Below are positions 19,975 to 31,878 of a stretch of DNA of 45,287 nucleotides, piece by piece. The notes below the pieces were generated by a model. It made no database searches and was not told the DNA's origin. It saw nothing but the letters and a program-made list of their open reading frames with translations. The position numbers were made by a program, and so were the translations under genes. Positions within the stretch are counted from its first letter, which is position 1; each line of letters opens with the position of its first letter. Source of the DNA: Leptolyngbyaceae cyanobacterium MAG.088 (lineage in GTDB: Bacteria > Cyanobacteriota > Cyanobacteriia > Phormidesmidales > Phormidesmidaceae); contig JAHQVZ010000364.1 of NCBI GenBank assembly GCA_019634055.1, positions 1 to 45,287 on the forward strand, read 5' to 3'.

Positions 19975-21438
19975 CTAATTAGATCGGCTACTTAGGCTAA
20001 TGCGATCGCTTAATTTGCGTACATTTTGAGCCATATTTAAGTCTTTCTTAATCAGTTGAGCGATTTTATCGCAGCTGTAGAGTACGGTCGTATGATCTTT
20101 GCCTCCAAAAACTTCTCCTATTTTTGGCAGACTCAAGTCTGTATGTTTTCTCATCAAATACATTGCTATTTGACGGGCCTGGCTGATTTCGCGACGGCGA
20201 GAATTACCTTTTAGATCCTCAGTAGAAACGCTTAAGGCCTCGGAAACGATATCTATCACCGACTTAGGCGATGCATCTAACTTACCGGCTGGTGCATCCA
20301 TTACGGGCTTGAGATTTTCGATAGTCATCGGCAGCCCTGAAATGGATGTATAGGCAATAGCCCTGATTAAAGCTCCTTCTAATTCGCGAATGTTAGAGGT
20401 GTAGCCAGAGGCAATATACTCAGTCACTTCGCGGCTCAGAGTTACATTCTCGTACTCAGCTTTTTTCTGTAAAATGGCCATCCTGGTTTCAAAATCAGGG
20501 GGTTGAATATCTGCAATCAAACCCATAGAAAACCTTGAGCATAATCTTTCCTGCAGCCTTGGAATTTTATTGGGTGGTCGGTCGGATGCTATGACAATCT
20601 GTTTGCCTGCTTCGTGGAGTGTATTAAACGTGTGGAAGAACTCTTCTTGCGTGTATTCCTTGCCCTCAATAAATTGAATATCATCAACCATGATGATATC
20701 GACTTCACGATATTGCTCACGAAATCGCTGCATACTGTCACGCCGAATGGCCGTGATCAAATCATTGGTGAACTGTTCGGTGGAAACATATGCGATGCGA
20801 GCGCTCTTATCAATATCTAAGCGGTAGTGGCCGATAGATTGCATCAAGTGGGTTTTGCCCAAACCAACACCGCCACACAAAAATAGGGGATTGAATTCAC
20901 GCCCGGGGGATTCAGCGACTGCCAGAGCGGCGGCATGAGCCATGCGGTTATTAGATCCGACCACGAATCTTGAAAAGACAGCCTTGGGATTGAGGTCTAA
21001 TGGACTTGATTTACCGTTATTAGATGGCCGTTCAATGGCTTGAGGTGGTGGCCATGGGACGGCTTCTCCCGATTGATTGACATCATCATTAGTAGTACTC
21101 GTATTCACCGTGACAACGACATTGATGTCTTGACCTAATAACTCTTGAGCAACATCCGAAATTACCTGGATGTAGTGTTTCTGTACCCAGTTGCGGGCGA
21201 AGGGGTTTGGGGTAGAAATGGTCAGAGTATTATCAGCCAGTGTCTGTAGGCGTGTCGGCTTAATCCACGTCTCAAAGGTGGGGCCGCTCAGCTGATCCTG
21301 TAGTTTCTTAAGGACCTCATTCCAAAGACCATCTACGTTATCCAAAACTACCCCTCCAGCTAAAGGTGAGAGTGCATTAGGCATTGACAAATAATTCAAG
21401 CTCTTGCTGACTACTTGTTTAATAGTTGTGTGCTGCAC
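19975..21438 (-). CDS. dnaA: Chromosomal replication initiator DnaA
   Basis: [25 protein letters not shown] domain [21 protein letters not shown] Walker A, C-terminal [15 protein letters not shown] signature. Confidence 0.98.
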   Translation of the reverse strand: MQHTTIKQVVSKSLNYLSMPNALSPLAGGVVLDNVDGLWNEVLKKLQDQLSGPTFETWIKPTRLQTLADNTLTISTPNPFARNWVQKHYIQVISDVAQELLGQDINVVVTVNTSTTNDDVNQSGEAVPWPPPQAIERPSNNGKSSPLDLNPKAVFSRFVVGSNNRMAHAAALAVAESPGREFNPLFLCGGVGLGKTHLMQSIGHYRLDIDKSARIAYVSTEQFTNDLITAIRRDSMQRFREQYREVDIIMVDDIQFIEGKEYTQEEFFHTFNTLHEAGKQIVIASDRPPNKIPRLQERLCSRFSMGLIADIQPPDFETRMAILQKKAEYENVTLSREVTEYIASGYTSNIRELEGALIRAIAYTSISGLPMTIENLKPVMDAPAGKLDASPKSVIDIVSEALSVSTEDLKGNSRRREISQARQIAMYLMRKHTDLSLPKIGEVFGGKDHTTVLYSCDKIAQLIKKDLNMAQNVRKLSDRISLSSRSN

Positions 21439-22242
21439 AACAAAAACTTCAAAATTTCACATGGTTTAAATGTTGACCATGCAGCATTGTGAAAAAAATA
21501 TGCAAAAAGCCCTTGAGATAGCAGGTTGACTAAGAAGCAACTATTGCATTAGAAAATCGCTGACTTAATACTCATGCAAAAAACAGTAAAAAAGTTAGAC
21601 ATTAAACTGAGTCCCCACGGCGAAGGCTGAAAACAAAGCAGTTTATGGAATGGTGTCTGATGTGTTTAAGCGACGATATAAACAGGTTAGTCAAGGCTTA
21701 CTCAACAACGGGTGAATAATCAAACAAACCTGAATGAGGGATGCACACTTATTTGATAACAGATGGTTGCTATGACAGCCTTTCTGAGTAGTCATAGAAT
21801 GCAAAAAAGCCCACAATTTAAGTTGGCATATTTGAATACTTAGTAGGTATATCTTCTTAGAACATTGCAAACTAATAAGCTCTAATACCTTAACCTGTTG
21901 TTGCTCACTTATCCAGAATGCACATCAAATTAATCTAATGCTCAGTTATAAGCTTCTTTAAAGAATGTGATATTGGATTTTCTGGGAAGTAAGGTAACTG
22001 GCACAGATTAGGTTGTTGAAGTTTGCTGCAAGCGGTTATATAGATCATGGAATGGTAAGGAGTGAAATAGTTTTACCATTAGCTTGTTTTTGCTGGTGAA
22101 TAGGCTGTTAATTTTGTCACTTCTTCGGGGTTTGTCTGCTTCTGCTAGAAAAATTAGACACAGATTACTGGAGCAAGAAACATAAAGCTCCTTGGCAGTG
22201 AAGGTTCTTCCAATTCCATTGCTCGATTCCTTACAAAATTTC

Positions 22243-23427
22243 ATGTCTACGTCCATGTCTAAGTTACGTTCTTCTTCCCTGAAGTTTGCTAAGTCGTTGC
22301 TGCTTTATGGTGTCATCGCTGCTTCTAGTGCAACGGCGGCAGTTTTCACGACAGCTAAACTGATGCCGACAACGGCTCAATCTCCAGCATCGGGGTCTGG
22401 GCGTTTGTTGACAGGCAGCAGCTTTATTGCGTCTGTGGCAGATCAAGTGGGTCCTGCTGTTGTGCGGATTGATTCCGCTCGAACAGTAACTCGCCGATCT
22501 GGACCATTGAACGATCCATTTTTTCGAGAATTTTTTGGTGACATGTGGGAGCAGCCTTCGTCTCGGGTTGAGCGTGGTCAGGGATCTGGCTTTGTAGTCG
22601 AAGCCGATGGTGTGATTTGGACTAATGCCCATGTTGTTGAAGGGGCGGATACGGTGACGGTAACACTGAAGGATGGCCGAGAATTTAGTGGCGAAGTGGT
22701 GGGAGAAGATCCGCTGACGGATGTTGCGGTCATTAAGGTGCAGGCTGAGGATTTACCAACGGTAACCTTAGGAAACTCAGATCAGCTACGTCCAGGGGAA
22801 TGGGCGATTGCTATTGGTAACCCGCTTGGGTTAGACAATACTGTGACTGCCGGCATTGTAAGTGCCACTGGACGGACCAGTGCTCAGATTCGAGTGCCGG
22901 ATAAACGGGTGCAATTTATTCAGACTGATGCGGCCATTAATCCAGGGAATTCGGGTGGCCCACTGCTCAGTGAGCGGGGTGAGGTGATTGGTATTAATAC
23001 AGCGATTATTGGTGGAGCCCAAGGATTGGGGTTTGCGATTCCGATTAATTCAGCTAAGCGGCTGGCGCAAGAGCTGATTGAAAAAGGGCGAGTAGATCAT
23101 GCGTACTTAGGTATTCAAATGAGAACGCTAACGTCGGATCTGCGTCAACAGCTTAATCGTGACCCACGCACTGATGTCCGTCTCTCTACAGATGAAGGGG
23201 TGATTATTTTAGGTCTAATGCGCAATGCTCCGGCTGTAGAGGCTGGCTTAGAGGTAGGTGATGTGATTGTGTCTATGAATGGCCGGTCGATTACTGATGC
23301 TGAGCAGGTGCAGCAAATAGTTCAAGGTATTGGCGTGGGCGAGGTAATTGCGTTAGAAATTGACCGTGGTGGCCGTCAGGTCTCGATCGATGTAGAGACC
23401 AAGGCGCTACCTCAGCAGCGGCGTTAG
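22243..23427 (+). CDS. HtrA/Deg family trypsin-like serine protease with PDZ domain (ORF open from 22192, which begins with TTG)
   Basis: [24 protein letters not shown] catalytic motifs, C-terminal PDZ domain. Confidence 0.95.
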   Translation: MSTSMSKLRSSSLKFAKSLLLYGVIAASSATAAVFTTAKLMPTTAQSPASGSGRLLTGSSFIASVADQVGPAVVRIDSARTVTRRSGPLNDPFFREFFGDMWEQPSSRVERGQGSGFVVEADGVIWTNAHVVEGADTVTVTLKDGREFSGEVVGEDPLTDVAVIKVQAEDLPTVTLGNSDQLRPGEWAIAIGNPLGLDNTVTAGIVSATGRTSAQIRVPDKRVQFIQTDAAINPGNSGGPLLSERGEVIGINTAIIGGAQGLGFAIPINSAKRLAQELIEKGRVDHAYLGIQMRTLTSDLRQQLNRDPRTDVRLSTDEGVIILGLMRNAPAVEAGLEVGDVIVSMNGRSITDAEQVQQIVQGIGVGEVIALEIDRGGRQVSIDVETKALPQQRR

Positions 23428-23442
23428 GACATGGGTAGATAA

Positions 23443-23970
23443 ATGGGGATACGTTCTGTTATTGAGTTGGGGGATGTGAGGTTGAGGTCGTACGCCAGCC
23501 CCATCCGTCATATTGCAGAGCCAGATCTACAGTCGCTGATTGATGACTTGCTGGTAACGACTGCAGCGAAAAATGGAGTTGGTATTGCGGCTCCCCAGGT
23601 GGCTGAGGGACTACAGCTCTTTATCGTGGCATCGCGTCCGAATCTGCGTTATCCAGAGGCTCCAACTATGGAGCCTACCGCGATGATCAATCCTCAGATT
23701 CTGAGCCATAGTGATGATCGGGTTAAAGGTTGGGAAGGGTGTCTCAGCGTGCCGGGACTGCGGGGCCTTGTCCCTCGGTATCGTGAGATTGAAGTGACCT
23801 ACCAGGATCGCTATGGGCATCAGCATCGGCGATATTTGAAAGACTTTATTGCTCGGATCTTTCAACATGAATATGATCACCTACAGGGCAAGGTGTTTCT
23901 GGATCGAGTAGAGCACCCCGATGGAATTTTGACTGAAGTCGAGTATCAGAAGCGATTTGATCTGTCGTGA
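23443..23970 (+). CDS. def: Peptide deformylase
   Basis: GVGIAAPQV, EGCLSVPG, FQHEYDHLQGKVFLDR. Confidence 0.97.
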   Translation: MGIRSVIELGDVRLRSYASPIRHIAEPDLQSLIDDLLVTTAAKNGVGIAAPQVAEGLQLFIVASRPNLRYPEAPTMEPTAMINPQILSHSDDRVKGWEGCLSVPGLRGLVPRYREIEVTYQDRYGHQHRRYLKDFIARIFQHEYDHLQGKVFLDRVEHPDGILTEVEYQKRFDLS

Positions 23971-23978
23971 TGGTTATC

Positions 23979-24004
23979 TGTAGGGGCATTCAATGCTGCC
24001 TACA
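23979..24004. repeat. Imperfect palindrome TGTAGGGGCATTCAATGCTGCCTACA (copy A) between convergent genes
   Basis: Shares TGTAGGxGCAT...CCTACA with copy B at 38250-38279. Confidence 0.6.
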
Positions 24005-24010
24005 CAGGAC

Positions 24011-25714
24011 TTAGTTTTTTTTTGCTTTAGTTTTAGGGCGTGCTCGCTTGCCGCCGCCTTTCCCTGTGAGATCGCCTTCTAACTTGGAAATTCGTAACGG
24101 TTGACCTGCAATGGATACCTTTTTCAGGTGTCGCATAATTTCTTTGGGCATGCCCTCAGGTAAATCAACAGTACTGTGACTGTCATAGATATTAATGCGA
24201 CCGATGTAGCGACTTTCTAAACCACTTTCATTTGCGATCGCACCCACAATATGGCCCGGCTTGACTCGTTGTCGATGCCCCACCTCAATCCGATAGCGGC
24301 TCATCCCCTGCTCCGGTGGTGATGCCTTACGCCGTTGTTGGGGACGTTCTCGACGGTCCTGATTGCGTTCAGGTCGAGAACGCTTGCGTTCTTCCAATAA
24401 AAGAGGTTCGTTCCCTTGTACTAATTTGGCCAGAGCAGCTGCAATCTCAAGGGCAGGCACGTTGTGCTCCTGCTCATACTGCTCCATCAGTGTGGTAAAA
24501 AACTCTAAATTTTCCTCGGCAATGGTGTCAGTAATCTGTTGCTTAAATCGAGCAATACGCTTGTTATTGACCATTTCGGTCGTTGGCAACTCCATTTTGG
24601 AGATTTTTTGTTTAGTCGCTCGTTCAATAGCATGCAATAATCGCCGTTCTCGAGGCGCTACAAATAAAATTGCTTCACCATCACGCCCAGCTCGACCAGT
24701 ACGCCCTACTCGATGTACGTAAGTTTCAGTATCGTAGGGCATGTCATAGTTGATCACATGGCTAATCCTCTCAACGTCTAGCCCCCGAGCGGCCACATCA
24801 GTCGCAACGACAATATCTAGCTTGCCTGATTTGAGTTGCTCGACGGTGCGTTCTCGCTGCATTTGAGAAATTTCACCGCTTAAAGGAGCCGTTTCATAGC
24901 CACGAGCCTCTAATTTCTCAGCTAGTTCAACGGTTGCCAGGCGAGTTCTGACGAACACAATCATGCCGTCAAAGGTTTCCGTTTCCAAAATGCGAGTCAA
25001 GGCATCCAGTTTGTGGTAGCCGCTGACCATCCAATACCGCTGCCGGATTGTATCGGCGGTAGATGTCTTGGACTTGATTAAAACTTCAGTAGGATTATCT
25101 AAATGCCGTTGGGCAATGTGTCGAATTTCTTTAGGTAACGTTGCCGAAAATAGTGCGACTTGACGGGAATCAGGGGTTTTCTCAAGTACCCATTCCACAT
25201 CCTCAATAAATCCCATCCGCAACATTTCGTCAGCTTCATCTAAAACCAGGCATTTGAGCTCACTGAGATTTAGGGTGCCTCGTTTCATATGATCCATTAC
25301 CCGGCCTGGGGTACCGACCACAATATGGACTGAGCGTTCTAGCTTACGTAGTTGAATGCTATAGCTTTGGCCGCCATACAGTGGCAGCACATGAAAGCCT
25401 TTCATATGGGATGCATAGCTTTGAAAAGCTTCCGCCACCTGAATGGCCAGTTCTCTGGTGGGCGTGAGTACTAGAGTGTGTGGCAAACGCTGACGTATAT
25501 CCACACGAGAGAGGAGGGGTAGTGCAAACGCTGCTGTTTTACCAGTCCCTGTCTGTGCTTGACCAATAATATCGGTCCCCGCTAATACGTGGGGAATAGT
25601 CTGTGCTTGAATCGGTGTTGGGCTTTCATAGCCCAAATCTTCCAGAGCCTTTAGTACCGGCTCACTCAAGGACAACTCACTAAAGCCTGGAGCCGATTCC
25701 ACATCCATTAACAT
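24011..25714 (-). CDS. DEAD-box ATP-dependent RNA helicase (DeaD/CsdA type with DbpA-like C-terminal RNA-binding domain)
   Basis: AQTGTGKTAAF, VLDEADEM, SATLP, HRVGRTGRAGR; C-terminal YRIEVGHRQRVKPGHIVGAIANESGLESRYIGRINI. Confidence 0.95.
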   Translation of the reverse strand: MLMDVESAPGFSELSLSEPVLKALEDLGYESPTPIQAQTIPHVLAGTDIIGQAQTGTGKTAAFALPLLSRVDIRQRLPHTLVLTPTRELAIQVAEAFQSYASHMKGFHVLPLYGGQSYSIQLRKLERSVHIVVGTPGRVMDHMKRGTLNLSELKCLVLDEADEMLRMGFIEDVEWVLEKTPDSRQVALFSATLPKEIRHIAQRHLDNPTEVLIKSKTSTADTIRQRYWMVSGYHKLDALTRILETETFDGMIVFVRTRLATVELAEKLEARGYETAPLSGEISQMQRERTVEQLKSGKLDIVVATDVAARGLDVERISHVINYDMPYDTETYVHRVGRTGRAGRDGEAILFVAPRERRLLHAIERATKQKISKMELPTTEMVNNKRIARFKQQITDTIAEENLEFFTTLMEQYEQEHNVPALEIAAALAKLVQGNEPLLLEERKRSRPERNQDRRERPQQRRKASPPEQGMSRYRIEVGHRQRVKPGHIVGAIANESGLESRYIGRINIYDSHSTVDLPEGMPKEIMRHLKKVSIAGQPLRISKLEGDLTGKGGGKRARPKTKAKKN

Positions 25715-25832
25715 TTTCTAAATCTGATACGGGCGCTGTTACAGCCTGACAGATGTTGAGTCAAAAGCAAACTCTCACAGCAAAATAAGGTGTGTCAGCC
25801 ATCTTTATATTTAAAGGAGTGGCTACAAGCCA

Positions 25833-25862
25833 CCACCCTGTTCAGATTCTAGAACAGGGTGG
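25833..25862. repeat. Perfect 11-bp hairpin CCACCCTGTTC-N8-GAACAGGGTGG beside a GTGGC/GCCAC hairpin
   Basis: Arms 25833-25843 and 25852-25862; adjacent GTGGCTACAAGCCAC; no T-tract on either side. Confidence 0.65.
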
Positions 25863-25955
25863 CCGCCTTCATCATCCTAGAACTTGGCATGGGGCCACAA
25901 CCATCACACCACTGACCGATCGCGTCGCTTTACAATACTCAAGTATCTTTTTTGA

Positions 25956-26408
25956 GTGGCCAGGGTAGCGATGGTATTTGAGTATATTTTTAACTTCGGT
26001 AATTTGTTTGTGCTGCCATTTTGGGCACTGATGGTGCTTGTACCTAATTGGGATGTAACGCGTAAAATCATGTTATCTTACATTCCGTTTGTGGTTTTAG
26101 CAGCGCTTTATGTCTATTGCTTTATTGCGAGTCTGGATCCTGACAAGCTAGAAGAGTTTGCTAATCCTACCCTGGCAGTCTTAGCCGATTTGTTTTCTGA
26201 TGAAAAGGTGATGACGACAGGATGGGTGCATTTTTTAGTGATGGATCTTTTTGTTGGTCGCTGGATTTATCTACAAGGGGTGGAAAAACAGTTATTTACT
26301 CGTCATTCCCTAGCTCTATGTTTATTTGCTGGTCCTATGGGCCTGCTTTCCCATGTGTTGACTGTGTGGGTAACATCGCTATTTCAGCAATCGACTGAAG
26401 TAGCTTAA
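25956..26408 (+). CDS. ABA4-like (DUF4281) membrane protein
   Basis: 150 aa; FNFGNLFVLPFWALMVLVPNW, GWVHFLVMDLFVGRWIYL, FAGPMGLLSHVLT. Confidence 0.85.
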   Translation: MARVAMVFEYIFNFGNLFVLPFWALMVLVPNWDVTRKIMLSYIPFVVLAALYVYCFIASLDPDKLEEFANPTLAVLADLFSDEKVMTTGWVHFLVMDLFVGRWIYLQGVEKQLFTRHSLALCLFAGPMGLLSHVLTVWVTSLFQQSTEVA

Positions 26409-26767
26409 GGAGACCGCACACAGATAAAGGCCCAGGAAAAGTCGGGCAGTCGATAATCGTCTAACTGTTAGAGCGATATAGCTAACTATTGTCGTGTCTG
26501 CGAAGATTAACTAACTATTGTTAAGAGATGAGTCGGAGAGAAAGGGAATAAGGTTTGTTGGGTGTGATCTTTAGTTATGTTAATCCTCTCGGCTATAGGG
26601 TATGTCTCAACCATTCGTAGCAGAGGCTTCAGGTCATGAACAGAAACTATTTAAAGTCTATGTCGTACTGTTTATCTGGCTCATAAATGAATGATATAGA
26701 AGACTTTTGAGAGAGAGAATTTTTTGAGAGATCTATGTATGTGAATAATTAGTGAACTTGATGACGA

Positions 26768-27427
26768 TCAGTGCATTCTTCGATAAGGTCGATGGTGGTA
26801 GTACTTGGGAAAGTTATCGAGTCGAATATGGAGCCAGGCGATACCTCCACCAGCTGTGCTGAGCCATACAGGTTTATTGCTAATGCGTTTGTTCATGGCG
26901 TTACCGACACAGTTCCATAGGGCATGTTGTTGTGTGCGTGGAGCATGGCGTACAAAAGCTCCTAAATGACTGTAATCACAAATTATTTTGGTTGGGCAAG
27001 GCACAACAAGAGTGGCATCTTTGCCTAAATTTAAAAAAGTGATTACAGATTCTTCGGATTTAAAGTAAGTGGAAAACGTTTGACGGTCAGGCACTCTAGC
27101 TAAACTGGGGCTATCGATAATGACACATTCAAAAGGTTGGTTAACGGTGATATTGGTGATCGGAGGTGTTTCCCAGCGAAAAGCGTCAAAGGGCAGTGAT
27201 GACAATAGTTGAATGAAAAAGTCACGAAAGAGTTCATCATGTTGCCAGGCATCAATAACAGTTGCATAGGAAGCTATAGATGAATTTTGCGTAATGACAA
27301 TCTCAAGACTGTGAAGGTTATGTAATTCTTTCTGTTGTGCATCCCACATGATCATCCTTGAACTCCCTACTATCGTATAATTTTGGCCTCGTTTTTGAAG
27401 ACTCTTCCTGGACTGCCTAAAGGGCAA
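26768..27427 (-). CDS. Uncharacterised protein, tentatively DUF6940-like; start probably the internal ATG near 27349-27355
   Basis: Long ORF; FFIQLLSSLPFDAFRWETPPIT and FECVIIDSPSLA segments. Confidence 0.6.
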   Translation of the reverse strand: MPFRQSRKSLQKRGQNYTIVGSSRMIMWDAQQKELHNLHSLEIVITQNSSIASYATVIDAWQHDELFRDFFIQLLSSLPFDAFRWETPPITNITVNQPFECVIIDSPSLARVPDRQTFSTYFKSEESVITFLNLGKDATLVVPCPTKIICDYSHLGAFVRHAPRTQQHALWNCVGNAMNKRISNKPVWLSTAGGGIAWLHIRLDNFPKYYHHRPYRRMH

Positions 27428-27597
27428 TGTAAATGTCAGTATGCCTAGGGTCAGTGATTATACTTTGGCAACTTACTGAGATTTCACACTTTTGGTGAGT
27501 GAATTGAGCACATTTACCAGGCCAATCTTATAGAGTAACTAGGCATCATAGAAGCATAAGCATGTTGTTCCTCAATAGTTAACGCTAGGGCAAGACT

Positions 27598-27801
27598 ATG
27601 GTTGCACTGAGAAAGCCAGAAAGATCACCAGAAATTATTTTGCAGCAGGTTTGTGACACACATAGACTGACGCGCAAAGATCATGTGAGACTGTCTTCAT
27701 TTTTGCTGTCTATTGTCGATTTAACCCCTCGTCAGCGTGAACAAGTGCATCATATTTTTGATGAGCTGAGCATGGGCAAAATTCAGTTGGTTGATTCGTA
27801 G
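27598..27801 (+). CDS. Small uncharacterised helical protein (67 aa)
   Basis: ATG start, charged/helical composition, isolated in its spacer without a longer competing ORF. Confidence 0.5.
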   Translation: MVALRKPERSPEIILQQVCDTHRLTRKDHVRLSSFLLSIVDLTPRQREQVHHIFDELSMGKIQLVDS

Positions 27802-27833
27802 AGCCTTTGATTGCAACGTTACTGAAAGTGATG

Positions 27834-30563
27834 TTATTCAAAAATCTTCAGCTGTGGGTCAATCTCAGGTTCTTGAACGCTTGATTTTTTTGATATTTTG
27901 TTAGATCTGCCTTTACGTAGGCCAACAGCAATTTTGCTATGTTTTTCAATTTGTCCCATAACTTGCTGGGCTCGTTTAATAACGCTGGGGGGTAAACCCG
28001 CTAGACGACCTGCTTCGATGCCGTAGGAACGATCGGCTCCACCAGGTTGTACTTGATGCAGAAAAATAATTTGATCGGGCATTTCTTTGACAGTTACCTG
28101 GAAATTGGCCACATTTTTTAATAGCGAAGCCAGCTCATTAAGTTCATGGTAGTGAGTGGCAAAAATAGTACGGGCTTGGATCTCGCTGGCTAGATGTTCG
28201 GCGACCGCCCAGGCAATAGAAAGGCCATCAAAGGTGGCTGTACCACGACCGATTTCATCTAAGAGCACGAGGGACTTGGGAGTGGCGTGATTTAGTATAT
28301 TGGCGGTTTCGTTCATTTCTACCATAAAGGTAGATTGGCCGGTGGCCAGGTCATCGACAGCGCCCACTCGGGTGAAGATGCGATCGCATACTCCCAACAC
28401 CGCACTTTTAGCTGGCACAAAGCTACCCACTTGCGCCAGCAGTTGAATTAAACCCACCTGTCGCAGGTAGCAGCTTTTGCCGCTAGCATTGGGGCCGGTC
28501 AAAATGATGAGATCTGGCGAGTGGTGAGTAGTGCGAGGTGAGTCAGTTGGGTGGGCACTGTCCACCTGCTTATCCAAGGCGTCTTTCTGGTACCCAAGTC
28601 CGGTAGAATTCGGGACGAAAAACCCTGCAGGTAGCGACTGTTCTACCACGGGGTGTCGACCAGCTTCAATCGCTAGAGTTCTATCGTTAACAATCTTGGG
28701 CTGACAGTAACCCTGGTAGATGGCTAACTCTGCTAGACCGCACAGTACATCAGCCGCTGCCACATTCACAGCTACCTTACGAATCAGTTCTGAATGGTGA
28801 CCCACTTCTTCGCGCAGCTCTAGAAAAATCTCATACTCGATTTGATTAATCTCATCTTTTGCATTCAGAATGCGGGCCTCTCGCTCTTTTAGTTCGGGGG
28901 TAATATAGCGCTCCTCGTTGGTGAGGGTTTGTTTGCGAATATAGTTGTCAGGAGCTTGTTTACTTTTGGCCCTAGAAATACTGATGTAATAACCAAAGGC
29001 TTTATTAAAGCCTACCTTCAGGTTTGAAACGCCTGTGCGTTCACGTTCGGTTACTTCCAGGTTGGCAATCCAGCGCTGGTCACTGCTGACTTGGTCCCGT
29101 AGACCGTCAAGATGAGCGTGAACGCCTTCGCGGATAAGACCGCCGTCAGTTAGATACAGGGGAGGACTATCGACTAGATGGGCTCTCAACTTGCGTCCCA
29201 TTTGTTCTAATTCTGACGGTACATCTTGCAGTTTTACCAGATGGGGTGACTGGGCATAGGTCATGAGTGTAGCCAGGTCTGGTAGTTTTTCAAAGGATTC
29301 GGCCATGGCGACTAGATCGCGACCGTTAGCTGTACCAGAACCTGCGCGACCGGCTAGCCTTTCTAAGTCGTAAATTTGTTTGAGAATTAGCTGAAGTTGC
29401 TGACGGAGGGTGGCATTTTCGACAAGTTCACTAATAGTGGCCTGGCGTTCTTGAATTTTTTCAACGCTTAATAAGGGCTGTAGTAACCAGCGTCGCAGGG
29501 CGCGGCTGCCCATGGCAGTTGTGGTTTTGTCTAGCGCCCACAGTAGTGAACCATGGAATATGCCATCTCGCACGGTCTGGGTGATTTCTAAATTACGCCT
29601 TGTCTGGTTATCAATGACTAAAAATTCTGTTGTGGTGTAAGTAGAGAGAGGTTGTAGAGGGGCTAAACTCTCTTTTTGGGTATCTTCGAGATAGTTTAAA
29701 AGACCACCCGCTGCTCTGATGGCCAGGGGTAGATGTTCGCAGCCAAAGCCCTCTAAAGAACGTACGCGATAGCTTTGTAGAAGTCGTTGTTTGGCTTCGG
29801 CATGGGTAAATGCTGTTTGGGAGCGAAAGGTGTAACAGAATTGTGCAGGTAACCCTTCTGGCAGATTGTCTGAGGTTTCTCCTGGTCGTAGTAAGACACC
29901 TAAGTCAGGGGCATTAGTTGGTATGAGTACTTCGGCAGGCTGCAGGCGCATTAGTTCCTGAGCAAGCTGGTCGATGGCTGTCCCCTGGGTGGTAAAAAAC
30001 TCTCCTGTGGAAACATCTGCATGGGCTATGCCCCAATGTTTATCAGCAATGACTAGAGCTGCTAAAAAATTGTTGCGTTTAGCTGTGAGCATGCCCTCTT
30101 CGAGAATGGTGCCGGGGGTAATGACACGGGTTACTTCTCGTTTTACCAGTCCCTGGGCTTGGGCCGGATCTTCAACCTGATCACAAATTGCGATCGCAAA
30201 TCCTTTTTCTACTAGTAGGGCACAATAGCGGTCGAGGGCGTGATGGGGAAGTCCTGCTAAGGGCACTTTGCCAATGGCTTTACCAGCATCTTTGCTGGTG
30301 AGGACCAGTTCGAGTTCGCGGGCAATCGAGATCGCATCTTGAAAAAATGTTTCAAAAAAGTCGCCAACACGATATAGCAGTAATGCATAGGGATAAGCGT
30401 CCTTGACCTCTGCATAGTGACGCATCATCGGCGTCAAATCCTCTCGATTGATCTCGCGATAGTCGGTGTACCTCACGGTATGCTTGAGCAATCGTTCTGG
30501 AATGCCCATGTCTTCGGGGGTATTACCGGGGCGGGCAGTGGTTTTAGATGCAGGTGCGGTCAT
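27834..30563 (-). CDS. mutS: DNA mismatch repair protein MutS
   Basis: 909 aa; [43 protein letters not shown]. Confidence 0.98.
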   Translation of the reverse strand: MTAPASKTTARPGNTPEDMGIPERLLKHTVRYTDYREINREDLTPMMRHYAEVKDAYPYALLLYRVGDFFETFFQDAISIARELELVLTSKDAGKAIGKVPLAGLPHHALDRYCALLVEKGFAIAICDQVEDPAQAQGLVKREVTRVITPGTILEEGMLTAKRNNFLAALVIADKHWGIAHADVSTGEFFTTQGTAIDQLAQELMRLQPAEVLIPTNAPDLGVLLRPGETSDNLPEGLPAQFCYTFRSQTAFTHAEAKQRLLQSYRVRSLEGFGCEHLPLAIRAAGGLLNYLEDTQKESLAPLQPLSTYTTTEFLVIDNQTRRNLEITQTVRDGIFHGSLLWALDKTTTAMGSRALRRWLLQPLLSVEKIQERQATISELVENATLRQQLQLILKQIYDLERLAGRAGSGTANGRDLVAMAESFEKLPDLATLMTYAQSPHLVKLQDVPSELEQMGRKLRAHLVDSPPLYLTDGGLIREGVHAHLDGLRDQVSSDQRWIANLEVTERERTGVSNLKVGFNKAFGYYISISRAKSKQAPDNYIRKQTLTNEERYITPELKEREARILNAKDEINQIEYEIFLELREEVGHHSELIRKVAVNVAAADVLCGLAELAIYQGYCQPKIVNDRTLAIEAGRHPVVEQSLPAGFFVPNSTGLGYQKDALDKQVDSAHPTDSPRTTHHSPDLIILTGPNASGKSCYLRQVGLIQLLAQVGSFVPAKSAVLGVCDRIFTRVGAVDDLATGQSTFMVEMNETANILNHATPKSLVLLDEIGRGTATFDGLSIAWAVAEHLASEIQARTIFATHYHELNELASLLKNVANFQVTVKEMPDQIIFLHQVQPGGADRSYGIEAGRLAGLPPSVIKRAQQVMGQIEKHSKIAVGLRKGRSNKISKKSSVQEPEIDPQLKIFE

Positions 30564-30675
30564 GGGGCCTTAAAACCGTGAGGACTCTGATTAATCTTAT
30601 GATGCATATTCGGGTGCGATCGCTAAGATATCCAGGAAAATCTACAAACCCTGTTTTAGTGTCTACAATCGTCTG

Positions 30676-31239
30676 ATGGATGCATACCAGACTATGTTGA
30701 CCGATATACAGACGCGTAAATTAACTAAGCTTTTTAAGCTGTACGATGCCAATGACGATGGTGTGCTGGTGCAGCAGGATTTTATTGCGCTAGCTACCCG
30801 ACTCACGAATCTACGACAGGGGATGCTAGCTTTGCCCCACCATAGTGAAATTTTGGCCCATTTAGAGCATGACTGGACTTGTCTGTGTGCGGCGGCAGAT
30901 CAAAACTGTGATGCTCAAATTACGTTAAGCGAGTGGTTAGCCTACTATGATCGAATTTTGAATGACATCAAGCACTATGCCAGTCGTGTTATTGCTCTAG
31001 TGACATTGCTGTTTGATGCGTTTGATCAAGATAACGACGGGCGCATTAGCGAACACGAGTGGGTCAGCTTGCTATGCGTGTTTAATGTTCAGCCCATCTA
31101 TGCGCGCTCAATTTTTATTAACTTAGACATTAATCAGGACGATTGCCTGACCCAGGATGAAGTACTCACACTGGTCCATGATTTTTTCTACGTCAGTGAT
31201 GCTTCGGCCCCTGCTAATTTTATGTTTGGTCCCTATTGA
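30676..31239 (+). CDS. EF-hand calcium-binding protein
   Basis: EF loops DANDDGVLVQQDF, DQNCDAQITLSEW, DQDNDGRISEHEW, DINQDDCLTQDEV. Confidence 0.92.
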   Translation: MDAYQTMLTDIQTRKLTKLFKLYDANDDGVLVQQDFIALATRLTNLRQGMLALPHHSEILAHLEHDWTCLCAAADQNCDAQITLSEWLAYYDRILNDIKHYASRVIALVTLLFDAFDQDNDGRISEHEWVSLLCVFNVQPIYARSIFINLDINQDDCLTQDEVLTLVHDFFYVSDASAPANFMFGPY

Positions 31240-31878
31240 AATGCCCTTGGCAGTGCTGTTGCGTAGTCCAGTTTCTATACATCAACGGCGACTGCTAGAT
31301 TATGGGGGCTTATTGGTTTGTTAGCCTAGGATTGGCCGACATTTATTGGCTACTCTATTGTCTGTGTTCTGACGTCGTTTGCTAAATCAGGTTGAATGTT
31401 GCCTGAGCTAGCGTCTGTAACGTTGGGATGGTTGACTGCAGATTAGCTATGTATTGCCCGTGAACAGTTGCTGTTCTCTCAAAGGAGCAGATCAGCGACG
31501 CTGTGTAGTTAAAGGAGGTTAGTGTAGAGGGTTGATAGATTGTGGCCGAAGCGTTGACGAAACACGTTATGTTGGCATACTACGGGCAGAAGGTGTTGAA
31601 TCTGGTTGAGCCAATTAAATTGTTTACTACTGTGATTCAGTAGCCTCCAGCATAGCTACCTCCTTAGGTGTTAGCAATACAGTGCCTGGTGGGTGTGGGT
31701 AGGCCAGTAACATTACGGAAAATATCCAGTAGAGGTTGTAGGTGCAAGTAATTAATGTCTGTATTTTGTTGATCTGATTGGCAATAAGTTTCTGCAAGCT
31801 GGAGCGCAAAGTCACAAATATGTAGTATTGAGCCTGAAAATCGTCTAAATCTTTAGAAGCCATCCAGGGGGAAATATC

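Noticed and set aside
22008-22256. 82-aa minus-strand ORF at the htrA 5' end
   Set aside because: It overlaps the HtrA coding start and has no recognisable domain or good ribosome-binding site.
26481-26522. Direct repeat CTAACTATTGT in the spacer after the ABA4-like gene
   Set aside because: Two short AT-rich copies only; likely chance and with no supporting structure.
31627-31863. 78-aa minus-strand ORF before the hydrolase gene
   Set aside because: No family recognised, no clear ribosome-binding site; could be real but not supportable.
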